DNA of 39,213 bases, taken from positions 1-39,213 of the forward strand of contig NZ_JACXIY010000052.1 in NCBI RefSeq assembly GCF_014705655.1, written 5' to 3'. How positions within the stretch are numbered: position 1 is the stretch's first letter; each line of letters starts with the position of its first letter. Both the position numbers and the translations under genes were made by a program. Below the pieces are notes generated by a model. That model saw only the letters and a list, made by a program, of their open reading frames with translations. It was not told the DNA's origin and made no database searches. Of this stretch, positions 23,494-33,000 are shown piece by piece. This stretch comes from Paenibacillus arenilitoris. Lineage in GTDB: Bacteria; Bacillota; Bacilli; Paenibacillales; Paenibacillaceae.

Positions 23494-24705
23494 TTGACTG
23501 CCTATCATCCTTTAACCGAACTGGAAGCCGTTCAAATAGCAAGGACGCTCGGCCAATTTTTTCCTGAGGGCGCCGACCTGCAGTGCCGAGAGATCGGCGA
23601 CGGCAACCTCAACCTCGTCTTCCATATTGCCGATGCCGCGAGCGGCAAGAGCCTGATCATGAAGCAGGCGCTTCCGTACGCCAAGGTCGTAGGGGAATCG
23701 TGGCCGCTGACGCTGGACCGCGCCCGCATCGAAAGCGAGAAGCTGCTGCTTGAGGGCAAGCTCGCCCCGGGCCTCGTGCCGGCCGTCTACCATTACGACC
23801 CTGCGCTCGCGCTTACGGTCATGGAAGATTTGAGCGATCATCTCATCATGCGACAAGGCTTGATCGCGGGCACGCGCTATCCGAAGTTCGCGGACGATAT
23901 TTCCACCTTCATGGCGCGCACTTTATTTTTCACTTCCGACCTCGGAATGAATCAACAGGACAAGAAAAATTTGGTCAAAGCTTTTATCAATCCGGAATTG
24001 TGCAAAATAACGGAAGATCTTATTTTCGACGATCCGTACACGGATTCGCCCAACAACAGCTTCGCCCCCGCGATCCGCGACGCCGCCGAGGCGCTGTGGA
24101 AGGACGGAGAGCTTCATCTTGAAGTCGCCATCCTGCGCGAGAAGTTTTTGACAAGCGCTCAGGCGCTGCTGCACGGCGACCTGCACACGGGCAGCGTCTT
24201 CGCGACGCCCGCCTCGACGAAGGTCATCGATCCCGAATTCGCCTTCTACGGTCCGATCGGCTTCGACATCGGCGCGGTCATCGCGAATCTGCTGCTTAAC
24301 TTCGCCGGTCAAGAGCATTGGTCCGAAGACGCGGAGAAGAGAAGCGACTTCCGCCGCTATTTGACGGATACGATCCGCGACGTGTGGCAGCTGTTCGATA
24401 AGAAATTCAGGGCGCTGTGGGAAGAGAGCTGCATCGACCGTATCGCGTCCGAGACGCCCGCCTACAAGGAATATTACATGCAGCGGCTGCTCCAGGACGC
24501 CGCCGGATTCGCAGGCTGCAAAATCGTACGCCGCATCGTCGGCCTGTCCCACGTCATCGATATCGACCGGATTCCGGACGCCGCAGCGCGGGAGAAGGCG
24601 CAGCGGCTTGCGCTGGCGATCGGTACGGCTCTTATCCGGGGCAACCGCCGGACGCAATCGATAGAGGAAGTCGTCGATATCGCGCTGTCGGCCGCCGCCA
24701 AGTAA
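23494..24705 (+). CDS. mtnK: S-methyl-5-thioribose kinase MtnK
   Basis: Phosphorylates methylthioribose, from the methylthioadenosine left by polyamine synthesis, in methionine salvage. 403 residues, near the usual 400, with a kinase-like fold: IGDGNLNLVFHI (nucleotide loop), SLIMKQALPY, LTVMEDLSDH, LLHGDLHTGSV (catalytic loop HGDLHTGS) and VIDPEFAFYGPIGFDIG (metal-binding DPEFA). The start is TTG 23494-23496, six bases after GGAGGTG; the earlier TTG at 23458 lies inside the leader. mtnA follows after 23 bases. Confidence 0.94.
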   Translation: MTAYHPLTELEAVQIARTLGQFFPEGADLQCREIGDGNLNLVFHIADAASGKSLIMKQALPYAKVVGESWPLTLDRARIESEKLLLEGKLAPGLVPAVYHYDPALALTVMEDLSDHLIMRQGLIAGTRYPKFADDISTFMARTLFFTSDLGMNQQDKKNLVKAFINPELCKITEDLIFDDPYTDSPNNSFAPAIRDAAEALWKDGELHLEVAILREKFLTSAQALLHGDLHTGSVFATPASTKVIDPEFAFYGPIGFDIGAVIANLLLNFAGQEHWSEDAEKRSDFRRYLTDTIRDVWQLFDKKFRALWEESCIDRIASETPAYKEYYMQRLLQDAAGFAGCKIVRRIVGLSHVIDIDRIPDAAAREKAQRLALAIGTALIRGNRRTQSIEEVVDIALSAAAK

Positions 24706-24728
24706 CGTCATTCGAGGAGGAACAAAGC

Positions 24729-25781
24729 ATGTCAACAACTTACGCAGGCTTGCAATCGGTCATTTGGAACGACGGCAAACTCGATTTATTGGATCAACGG
24801 CTTCTGCCGGAGGAAATCGTCTATTTGCCGCTGACGACATCCGAGGACGTATGGGAAGCCATTCGGCATTTGAAGGTTCGCGGGGCTCCGGCCATCGGCA
24901 TTTCGGCCGCATACGGCGTCGTGCTCGGCAGCAAGGACGAGCAGACGATCGAGGGTTGGCTTGAACAGGTAGACAAGCAAGCCGAATATTTGGCGACCTC
25001 AAGGCCGACCGCCGTCAATCTGTTCTGGGCGCTGGACCGGATGAAAGCGGCAGCTGCCGCGATCGCCGGCAAAGGCATGTCGCTTGAAGATAGCAAAGCC
25101 GCTCTCTTGACGGAAGCGATCGCGATCCAAAGCGAGGACGAGGAGACGAACCGGATGATCGGCGAGCACGCGCTGTCGCTGTTCAAGAACGACATGGGCG
25201 TGCTCACGCACTGCAATGCCGGCGGACTGGCGACGGCCAAATACGGCACCGCGCTGGCGCCGTTCTACCTTGCCTTGGAGCGCGGCATCACGCTTCGCGT
25301 CTATGCGGATGAAACGCGTCCGGTGCTGCAGGGCGCGCGCCTTACCGCATTCGAATTGCAGCAGGCCGGAGTCGACGTTACGCTCATCTGCGACAATATG
25401 GCCGGCATGGTCATGTCCAAAGGCTGGGTCGACGCCGTTATCGTCGGCACCGACCGCGTCGCGGCGAACGGCGACGTGGCGAACAAGATCGGGACGTACA
25501 GCGTAGCCGTTCTCGCCAAAGCGCACGGCATTCCTTTCTACGTAGCCTGTCCTCTCTCGACGATCGACTTGAATACGCCGACTGGCGCGGAGATTCCGAT
25601 CGAGGAGCGCAGCGCGGAGGAGGTTACGGAAGGCTTCGGCAAACGTACCGCCCCGCAAGGCGTTAAGGTGTTCAACCCGGCGTTCGACGTTACCCCTAAC
25701 GAATACGTAACGGCGATCATCACCGAGAAAGGCATCGTACAAGCTCCATTCGAAGAAAATCTGCGCAAGTTGTTCGAGTAG
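24729..25781 (+). CDS. mtnA: Methylthioribose-1-phosphate isomerase MtnA
   Basis: Converts 5-methylthioribose-1-phosphate to the ribulose form, the step after MtnK. 350 residues with KVRGAPAIGISAAYG, the catalytic cysteine in LTHCNAGGLATAKYGTA, the catalytic aspartate in GTDRVAANGDVANKIGTY, and NPAFDVTP near the end. The start is ATG behind GAGGAGG; the frame stays open upstream to 24417, but that part overlaps mtnK and is not used. Operon partner of mtnK, with a terminator at 25826-25885. The remaining salvage genes are outside the window. Confidence 0.95.
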   Translation: MSTTYAGLQSVIWNDGKLDLLDQRLLPEEIVYLPLTTSEDVWEAIRHLKVRGAPAIGISAAYGVVLGSKDEQTIEGWLEQVDKQAEYLATSRPTAVNLFWALDRMKAAAAAIAGKGMSLEDSKAALLTEAIAIQSEDEETNRMIGEHALSLFKNDMGVLTHCNAGGLATAKYGTALAPFYLALERGITLRVYADETRPVLQGARLTAFELQQAGVDVTLICDNMAGMVMSKGWVDAVIVGTDRVAANGDVANKIGTYSVAVLAKAHGIPFYVACPLSTIDLNTPTGAEIPIEERSAEEVTEGFGKRTAPQGVKVFNPAFDVTPNEYVTAIITEKGIVQAPFEENLRKLFE

Positions 25782-25825
25782 GTTTATCGCGCTTGCGCAG
25801 CGGACGATAGGGAAATAAATGGAAT

Positions 25826-25885
25826 AGCCCTAATTCGGGAGTATATGGCTGAAGGAATCGGCTACTACGGATTAGGGCTTTTTTT
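25826..25885 (+). terminator. Intrinsic terminator after mtnA
   Basis: AGCCCTAAT (25826-25834) pairs with ATTAGGGCT (25871-25879), followed by seven T. The loop is long (36 bases) and may hold a small inner stem. Confidence 0.75.
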
Positions 25886-25891
25886 GTCCGG

Positions 25892-26197
25892 CTACAGCAT
25901 GAGCCGAAGCGCTTCCGAGCCTTTCATCCCGACCGTAATGCCAAGCGATTCCGCCTTGAAGGTAACGGATTCGAGCGGGGCTTCCAACAGCTCCTCCAAC
26001 GTTCGCACGCCCACTGCGCGGCCGGCAATAATTTCTCGGTCTTTCAGCCTCTCGTTGAGAAGAGACACATCGAGCGCCCCGCACATGATATAACCTTTAT
26101 CGGTCATAATCGCAAGCAAAGTCGTTTTGGGCAGCTTCGCTTCGACGCCGAGCACGGTTTCCCCGTTCTCCAGCGTGAAAGGGACCATTCGCATCAT
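25892..26197 (-). CDS. yunC: DUF1805 family protein YunC
   Basis: 101 residues, the same length as Bacillus subtilis YunC, with the conserved run KLPKTTLLAIMTDKGYIMCG, ALDVSLLNERLKDREIIAGR and AVGVRTLEELLEAPLESVT. No catalytic function is established for the family. The start is taken at ATG 26195-26197, seven bases after a GGGGGTGG ribosome site; the extra 22 residues of the longer frame (to 26263) lie upstream of that site. In Bacillus, yunC neighbours yunD; here they are 13 kb apart. Confidence 0.85.
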   Translation of the reverse strand: MMRMVPFTLENGETVLGVEAKLPKTTLLAIMTDKGYIMCGALDVSLLNERLKDREIIAGRAVGVRTLEELLEAPLESVTFKAESLGITVGMKGSEALRLML

Positions 26198-26360
26198 CAG
26201 GGATCCACCCCCTTTTTTCCGTAGATAAGAGGCATCAATCTGCAACAACATTATATGCAGCAATTAATTTGGCAGTGTGAAATAAATGCTAATTTATAGG
26301 ACTACATGTACGTTGGTTTTGGTGGTATATTAGATCTATAAAAAGCGGTTCGGAGGTCCT

Positions 26361-26861
26361 ATGAGCAAACAAACGCCGGCTTCCCAGCAAGGATCATTTA
26401 TTTTTAACGTAGAGGTGCTTGTCGAAGGCAGCCATAACGCGGTCGCGCTGGAGAAGCTTATTCACGCATTAAATAACGGAGATTTCGCGGATTACCGGAT
26501 CGTGTCGGGGATCAGGCTGGGCGAGCAGATCGATGACCGGAAGGCGAAGGCGGCGAGTCGGGAGTCACTCACTTTGCCGCCGCTCGAGAGAGCGCGTCAG
26601 GCCGCAAGCGCCGCGGCCAAATCCGCTCCCCCAAGTCCGTCCGCTCCTTCCGAGGCAAGCGGCTTTGAGAAAATTAAAGAGCTCATGAAGAACAACACGC
26701 TCATCCGGCTGATCGTGAACAAAGGGCTCGGCATCAAGCTGAGCATTCCTTGCCGGATTATTAACATGAGCGAAGCGGACAGCCTGATCACCGTTTACCA
26801 TGTCGACGAGAAGCAGGTTTATACGTTCCGCCTGAACGAGATCGAAGATTTCTCGGCATAA
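26361..26861 (+). CDS. Unrecognised 166-residue protein with Ala/Ser/Pro linker
   Basis: Two ordered parts flank a low-complexity linker. Residues 12-55 (FIFNVEVLVEGSHNAVALEK, LIHALNNGDFADYRIVSG) look like an alpha/beta segment; residues about 75-100 are rich in Ala, Ser and Pro; residues 103-166 contain IKELMKNNTLIRLIVNKG, LGIKLSIPCRIINMSEADS and YTFRLNEIEDF, mostly predicted beta, like a small barrel. No family recognised. A clear GGAGG ribosome site (ATG 8 bases later) and coding-type composition support a real gene. Convergent with the PAS-GGDEF-EAL gene and sharing its terminator. Confidence 0.7.
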   Translation: MSKQTPASQQGSFIFNVEVLVEGSHNAVALEKLIHALNNGDFADYRIVSGIRLGEQIDDRKAKAASRESLTLPPLERARQAASAAAKSAPPSPSAPSEASGFEKIKELMKNNTLIRLIVNKGLGIKLSIPCRIINMSEADSLITVYHVDEKQVYTFRLNEIEDFSA

Positions 26862-26914
26862 CAACAAAAAGGTCGACCGGCTGCGCTGCCGTTCGACCTT
26901 TTTGTTGTTATGCC
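26855..26914. terminator. Bidirectional terminator spanning both stop codons
   Basis: Perfect 22-base arms (26855-26876 and 26893-26914) around a 16-base loop, with AAAAAGGTCGA at the inner left and its complement on the right. The outer part of each arm contains the GCA-TAA end of the adjoining gene, so both convergent genes end inside the same hairpin. Confidence 0.9.
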
Positions 26915-28815
26915 GCCCCGGGGGCGAGCATTTCCTCGATATTGGCGCTCGTAACGGGCGGACTCCAGAAATAGCCCTGCATCTCGTCGCAATTGTGCTT
27001 GCGCAAAAACGCCATCTGCTCTTCGTTCTCGACGCCTTCCGCAATGACTTGAATATTCAAGTTATGCGCCATCGCGATGATTGCCGCGACGATTTCGGCA
27101 TCGCTCGGGTCCTGCTGAATATCGCGCACGAACGAGCGGTCGATCTTCAGCCGGTCGATCGGAAAGTTTTTCAAATAATGAAAGGAGCTGTAGCCGGTGC
27201 CGAAATCGTCGACGCTAATATTAACGCCCAAATCCGTTAAGGCGAGCAGGCATCGAGAGACATGTCCGACATCCATCGTCATCGATTCCGTAATTTCGAG
27301 ATCGAGGTACTTCGCCTCGAGTCCCGTTTTCTGAAGAACCGCCGATACCTTGCTTGCGAGATCGTCGTTCTGGACGAATTGCCGGATCGACAGGTTAACC
27401 GATACCGGAATCGGCGGCAGACCGGCATCCTGCCACGCCTTGTTCTGCCGGCAAGCCTCCTCCAGCACCCAATCGCCGATTTGGACGATCATGCCGCTCT
27501 CCTCCGCTAACGGAATAAAGCTTCCCGGCGGAATCATGCCCCTCAGCGGATGATTCCATCGCACGAGCGCTTCGACGCCGACCATTGCGCCGGAGTCCAG
27601 ATCGTATTGCGGTTGATAATGAAGAATAAATTCATTGCGCTGGATCGCCCGGTACATTTCGTGCTGCAGCGTCAGCCGTTCAAGCGACGAGTTGCTCCAG
27701 CTTTCCGAGTAGAGCAGGCAATCGTTCTTCCCGCTTTCCTTAACCTTAACGAGCGCCATGTCGGCCTTCTTGATTAACGTGTAGCCGTCGTCTTCCTCGA
27801 TTCGGTTCGTGACGGACCCGATGCTCGCCGTAATGTGCAGCGGGAAGCCTCTTAATTCGTAAGGCTCTTCGATCGCCTTCAGCAGCCGGCGAGACAAGCC
27901 AAGCAAATGCTCCTCCGAGCTCAAGCTGCCATAAAGCAAAGCGAACTCGTCGCCCTCCATGCGCGCCGCAAAATCATTGTCCGTCAAGTCCCGGTTAATT
28001 CGCTCGGCCACCTGCATAAGGAGCATATCGCCGAACTCTCTGCCGAACGATGCGTTGACCAGCTTGAACCGGTCCAAATCCAAGTAGCAAATGCCGACGA
28101 CGCGGCCTTCCTCTTTGGCTCTTGCCAGCGTCTCCGTCAGCTTCATTTGGAATAACGTCCGGTTCGGCAAACCCGTCATGTCGTCATAATATGCCATGTA
28201 ACGGATCCGCTCGACGTTCCGCTTCCGGTCGCTGAGGTCCTGGCTTATGAGGATGGAGCCGATAACCTCCCCGTCCCGAAGCATCGGGGCGCTGACGACG
28301 TGCAGCTCGAGCGGAAAGCCCGAACGGTGCGTAATGTGAATATTCGTCTGCTTCGTTTCGCCGAGCATCGTCTGCTCAAGCGTCTCGCGGAGCAATGGCC
28401 GGCTCCCGGGATCGGCGACCCGCGTAATCGGCTCGCCGACCAGCTCCGAGCGCTGATAGCCGAGCGTGCGGCTGGACGCTTCGTTCGTTTCCAATACGAC
28501 GCCTCTCGCGTCAAGGACGGCAATCGGGACCGCCTCGGAACGAAGCAGCGTCTCGACGACGGGAGCGTAATAGGATTGAAAGCCTATCGGCTGATGGCGC
28601 TTTATGTATACGATGATCGCGGCAACGATTAACGACGCGGCAATGGCGGCGGCCGTCCACTTGTACATCGGATTAGCAATGAATAGAAAAGAAATGCCGA
28701 TCCAGACCGCCGCCAGCCCCGCGAGCAGCAGGCTGACGAACGATGGTCCGTCGAACGGCCGCTTCGGCAGCTGCCGCTTCTCATGCTTAGGCACACCATC
28801 CATCCGATTCGTCAC
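26908..28815 (-). CDS. Membrane-anchored PAS-GGDEF-EAL protein
   Basis: 635 residues: two transmembrane segments (about 26-47 and 53-71), a PAS domain (about 85-195), GGDEF (about 205-370) and EAL (about 380-630). EAL catalytic residues appear complete: EALVRW (415), VNLSIRQF, LEITESM, DDFGTGYSS, KIDRSF, AEGVEN and QGY. The cyclase signature is EGDEF (287-291) instead of GGDEF, and no RxxD inhibitory site is seen upstream, so cyclase activity is doubtful while c-di-GMP hydrolysis is likely. GTG start with GAGGAAGG upstream; ATG at 28803 is an alternative. Convergent with the 26361 gene. Confidence 0.9.
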   Translation of the reverse strand: MTNRMDGVPKHEKRQLPKRPFDGPSFVSLLLAGLAAVWIGISFLFIANPMYKWTAAAIAASLIVAAIIVYIKRHQPIGFQSYYAPVVETLLRSEAVPIAVLDARGVVLETNEASSRTLGYQRSELVGEPITRVADPGSRPLLRETLEQTMLGETKQTNIHITHRSGFPLELHVVSAPMLRDGEVIGSILISQDLSDRKRNVERIRYMAYYDDMTGLPNRTLFQMKLTETLARAKEEGRVVGICYLDLDRFKLVNASFGREFGDMLLMQVAERINRDLTDNDFAARMEGDEFALLYGSLSSEEHLLGLSRRLLKAIEEPYELRGFPLHITASIGSVTNRIEEDDGYTLIKKADMALVKVKESGKNDCLLYSESWSNSSLERLTLQHEMYRAIQRNEFILHYQPQYDLDSGAMVGVEALVRWNHPLRGMIPPGSFIPLAEESGMIVQIGDWVLEEACRQNKAWQDAGLPPIPVSVNLSIRQFVQNDDLASKVSAVLQKTGLEAKYLDLEITESMTMDVGHVSRCLLALTDLGVNISVDDFGTGYSSFHYLKNFPIDRLKIDRSFVRDIQQDPSDAEIVAAIIAMAHNLNIQVIAEGVENEEQMAFLRKHNCDEMQGYFWSPPVTSANIEEMLAPGAA

Positions 28816-28972
28816 GCACCAACGTCCTTCCTCTGTTCGAGATCAGTGTGTTTTTGCTTCATTATAAACGATGCAGCCGTTTCGGTATAGAAATATTTAC
28901 TATAACTTATTTCATTTTCGTTACATAACACCGAAATTTGTCGGTCAAACTTTTAGTACGGATCGCTTCGTT

Positions 28973-29353
28973 CTAACGAGACGCTTTCTTGAATGAGGCC
29001 GCGATGACGCAACCCCAGCCGGCCAGCATGAGTACGCCTCCGATCGGCGTAATCGCTCCGAGGAAGCCTTTACCGCTCAGCGCCAGCACGTATAGGCTTC
29101 CGCTGAAGATGACCATGCCCGCAAGAATAAGGCGGCCTCCGTTCAACACAAGCTTGCTCTCGCCGATTTGCTTGGCGAGCAGGGCGATCAGCATAAGTCC
29201 GAGCGCGCTGTACATATGATAGCGGACCCCCGTTTCGAATACATCCAAGTAATGTTCGCTGATCCTCTCTTCCAGTCCGTGCGCCCCGAATGCTCCGAGG
29301 GCGATGGCGAGAAGAGCGCCAGCGGCGCCGATGCCGAAATATTTTGGAAACAT
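28973..29353 (-). CDS. DUF423 family membrane protein
   Basis: 126 residues with four hydrophobic segments and the DUF423 pattern IALGAFGAHGLEERIS, FETGVRYHMYSALGLMLIAL, and LSGKGFLGAITPIGGVLMLAGW. Equivalent to the YwdK group of Bacillus; function unknown. Monocistronic and divergent from the membrane protein at 29436. The 157 bases upstream of the PAS-GGDEF-EAL start (28816-28972) hold no other gene or clear element. Confidence 0.87.
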   Translation of the reverse strand: MFPKYFGIGAAGALLAIALGAFGAHGLEERISEHYLDVFETGVRYHMYSALGLMLIALLAKQIGESKLVLNGGRLILAGMVIFSGSLYVLALSGKGFLGAITPIGGVLMLAGWGCVIAASFKKASR

Positions 29354-29357
29354 GTGG

Positions 29358-29386
29358 TTTTCATTCCTTTCGCATTTGTGTATAAT
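29358..29386 (+). promoter_or_regulatory. Sigma-A promoter of the small membrane protein gene
   Basis: TTTTCA (29358-29363, 4 of 6), 17-base spacer, perfect TATAAT (29381-29386). It starts 5 bases from the divergent DUF423 start codon. Confidence 0.65.
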
Positions 29387-29435
29387 TTTACCGTACTATG
29401 CCTAATCGGCTTGCCGTTTAAAGGAGACGATCATA

Positions 29436-29975
29436 ATGGATAACGACCGTAAAGACCCTATCGAATTTCAGAAAGAACAACCCGCCGGATCGGAACATGG
29501 CCAAGACCATCCGTATCCGAATGATCCTTACGCGGCCAGGCCGGTCTTCTCAAGCCCGATTCCGCCGCAGGAAGCCCCAATGAAGCAATCGGGCCTCGGC
29601 ATCGCTTCGTTTGTTCTTGCTTTGATCTCGCTCGTGCTGCTTATCGTCGCTTTCGTATTCGGATCGATGTTCGCGGATCAGATCGTGAACGGAGACCTTG
29701 CCCTGGCCGACCCGAACGACACGGCCGCTTTCCAGCAATCGCTCGAAGCGCTCGGCGGGGACGTGCTGGTGCCGGTTATGCTGGCCGGACTTTCCGTTCT
29801 CGCGGCGGTCGGCATATCCTTCATCGGACTTATCCTCGGCATCATCGGCGCTTTCTCCAAAAACCGCAAGAAAGTATTCGGCGTCATCGGCATCGTTCTG
29901 AACGCCATTCTTGTCGTCGGCGCGATTCTGCTCTTTGTCCTCAGCCTGGCGCTCGGCGCCGCGGGCGTTGCCTAA
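29436..29975 (+). CDS. DUF4190-like small membrane protein
   Basis: 179 residues: a charged, Pro-rich cytoplasmic N-terminus of about 50 residues (with YPNDPYAARPVF), then three hydrophobic segments (GIASFVLALISLVLLIVAFV, VMLAGLSVLAAVGISFIGLI and IGIVLNAILVVGAILLFVLS), with the GLGIASFVL opening typical of DUF4190/DUF4064-type proteins of Firmicutes. Between the first two lies an acidic extracellular loop. AAAGGAG lies before the ATG. Function unknown; has its own promoter and terminator. Confidence 0.75.
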   Translation: MDNDRKDPIEFQKEQPAGSEHGQDHPYPNDPYAARPVFSSPIPPQEAPMKQSGLGIASFVLALISLVLLIVAFVFGSMFADQIVNGDLALADPNDTAAFQQSLEALGGDVLVPVMLAGLSVLAAVGISFIGLILGIIGAFSKNRKKVFGVIGIVLNAILVVGAILLFVLSLALGAAGVA

Positions 29976-29997
29976 GAAGTCGCAACAGCGCGGCTCG

Positions 29998-30042
29998 AGT
30001 CTGCTCCAAGCGTCCTTCCGGACGTTTGGAGCAGACTTTTTT
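29998..30042 (+). terminator. Intrinsic terminator after the small membrane protein gene
   Basis: AGTCTGCTCCAAGCGTCC (29998-30015), loop TTCC, then the complementary arm (30020-30037) with one G-U type change, and six T. It also lies just beyond the sbcC stop and may serve both strands. Confidence 0.9.
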
Positions 30043-30060
30043 ATGTACCGCACGCCGGAT

Positions 30061-33000
30061 TTATTTCAGCGTCATTCGCGTTCGGCTGAACCCTTCCTTC
30101 GTCTTGTTCACTTCCAGGCAGGCCGGGAACGCGTCCTTCAGCTCCTGCACGTGCGATATGACCCCGATCATCCTGCCGGCCTTCTGCAAGTCGACGAGCG
30201 CCGCGATCGCTTTCTGAAGCGACTCTTCGTCGAGCGAGCCGAATCCTTCGTCGATGAACATCATCTCGATCGAGACGCCGCCCTGATGCGACTGGATGAC
30301 ATCGGTCATGCCGAGCGCCAGGCACAGAGAGGCGTTAAACTTCTCGCCACCGGACAGCGTCTTCACATCGCGGTTCTGGCCGGTATAAGCGTCGTACACG
30401 TCAAGCCCCAGCCCGCTCTGCTTGCCGCGGGTTTCGAGGCGGTCGCTGCGCTGCAGCTCGAATTGACCGTTCGACAGCCCCTTCAGCCGCTCGTTGGCAG
30501 CATACAGGATATGCTCCAAAAATTCAATGAGAATGTAACGCTCGAACGATATTTTCAAGGCGTTATCGCCCTTAAGCATTTGATAGACGTCCATCACTTC
30601 TTCCAGCATGGCCTCCAGCGCCCTCACCCGCCCGCTCGCCTCCGCGATCGATGCGGACAGCCGCTGCGCCTCGCGGCCGATCCGAAGCGCCGATTCCGCG
30701 TCCTTGATCGCCTGCTCCAGCCGCCGCTTCAAATCGGCAAGCCGCTCCTGCAGCCCGGCGATATCGATTCGCGGCTTGCCGTCAAGCTCCTGCCGGAGCT
30801 CCGCAAGCTGCCGCTCGAGCAGCGCCGCCGCCTGGCGGTAGCTATCCAGCTCCGTCCGAACCGCTTCCCGGTCGGGCGCGGCCATGGCCGCTTCGCGATA
30901 GTGACCGGCATCGTCGAACCCTGCCTTGAGCAGCTCCTCCCGCTGCCGCTCCTGCGCCGCGACGAGGCTGCTCTCCGCTTCGACGAGCTGCTGCGCCGCT
31001 TGCTCCGCGTAAGCCTTCTGCTCCGCGAGCTTCGTCGATGCCGCCTGCAGCCGCTCCTGCGCGAGCTTCCAAGCCGCGTTCAGTCGGTCCGCCAACGCTC
31101 GCTGCTCGGCCAGCTTGGCTTCAAGCCGCTCGCTTGTCCGGAGCTGCTCCGGAATACGGTCCAGCTCCTGCTGCAGCGCCGATTGCCGGGTCGTCCGGTC
31201 GATCACCAGCCGTTGCTGCTGCTGCTGCCGCCGTTCCCGCTCGGCCAGCTGCTTCTCCAGCAGCTGCTCCAGCCCCTCGGCCTCGCTTCGCATGTCCGGC
31301 AGCTGCTGAACTTTGGCCTGCAGCCTGTCGGTCTCCTCCTTAAGCTGCCGCCATTGCTGCAGCAGCATTCCCCGCTGCTCTTCCGGATTCCGGGCTTGCA
31401 CGCCGTATTCAGCCAGCTCCTTCGCGCCTTCCTCGCGCGCCGCTAGCGCCGCCGCCGCTTGCGCGCTTGCTTCCGCAAGCTCGCGCTCCGCCGCGCCCAG
31501 CTGCTCCTTAGACTGCTGCAGACGCTCCCGCGAAGGGACGTCCGCGGCCGGCTCCGCCTTCGCGGGATGGCTCTCGCTCCCGCATACCGGGCACGGCTTG
31601 CCGTCGTGAAGATGGGCGGCGAGCATCGAGGCCTGTCCCTCGATCCAAGCCGTCTCCAGCCGTTCGTGCTCGAGTCTCGCCTGCTCCATGGACTGCCTGA
31701 ACGCCGTTTCAAGCTGCGCGATACGCGCCAGCTCCTTCTCGATATCCGCAAGCCGTTTCAACTGCTTTCCCTGCTGCTCGATCTGTCGTAGCCGGTCCAG
31801 CTTGCCGGCCAGCGGCACCGTCTCCGATTCCGTCTCCTTGATCCGGATGCCGAGCGCCTGCTTCGCTTCGCGGAGCCTTGCAAGCTCCGTCTCGCAAGCC
31901 GCCAGCTTGGCCCCGCAGCCCTGCTCCTCCTTGAGCAGCGTCTCGACCTCCTGCCGCTGCCGGGCAAGCGCGCGCACGGCCGGCGCAAGCTCCGTGAGCC
32001 TGTGCAGCTCCTGTTCGGCTTGGCGCCGCTCCCCTTCGCGCAGCTCTTCCGTGCGGAATTGCTCCGCTGCGAGGGCTGACGCGCGATCGGCGGCTTCCAA
32101 GCTTTCTTGCCTTATCGCGAGACGGCTTCGCTTCGCCTCCGCGTCCGCCTTCGCCCGCTCCGCCTGTTCCTCGTACGGCTCCAGACGCGCGGCGCGATCG
32201 GCCAGCGCCAGCCGCCGCTCCTTGGTCTCGTACTCCTCCTTCCGGGCATCGAGCTGCTCATACTGGCTCTGCTTCCGCTCCAGTTCATCATGCTTGGCGT
32301 TCAAGGCAATCGCTTCCCTCAGGCGATTCTCGCCGAGCTCGAGCTCGGCGGCCATTTCGCCTTTTCGCCGTTCGGAAGCGGCCGCCAGGCTGCCGTAATG
32401 CGCCAGCTCTTCCTCCAGCGCTTCCAGCACCTGCGCCGCACTATACGCCTCCTGCCGGAACGTGCGGGCAAGGCCGCCGTCCTCGCGCACCGGCAGCGCC
32501 TCCCGCGCCTGCTTCATATAGGCGGACTCCGTCGCGCGCTCATCCTTCAGCAGGTCGTGGAGCTCCCTGTTCTTTTGCTGAAAGCGACTCTCCAGCCGTT
32601 CATACAGCTCCGTGCGAAAAATTTTGCGCAAAATTTCTTCCTTATTATCGGTATCGGACGTTAGCAGCTTGCGGAATTCCCCCTGCGGCAGCATGACGAT
32701 CTGGCTGAACTGATCCTTCGTCAGCCCGATGATCGCCTCCAGCTTCGCGTTGACGTCCGATACGGCAAACCGGTCCACGGCCGGAACGGCTTCGCCGTCC
32801 GTCGTTTCGTACAGCTCCGCCTTGCCGCCGGTCTCGCTTTTGTTGCCTCCCTTCCGATGCGGCATTTGGCGCATCACCAGGAAGCTTCTGCGTCCTACCG
32901 CGAATTCGAACGAAACGGCAGTATGGGTGTCCTCTTCGGCAAAATGGCTGCGCAGCATCCTCGGATCCGAACGGTCCTCGCCGCTTGCCGATCCGTAGAT

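Noticed and set aside
29911..31446. Long + strand open frame (511 codons) opposite sbcC
   Set aside because: It is rich in Leu, Arg, Gln and His, mirrors the coiled-coil codons of sbcC, has no ribosome site and no recognisable domain.
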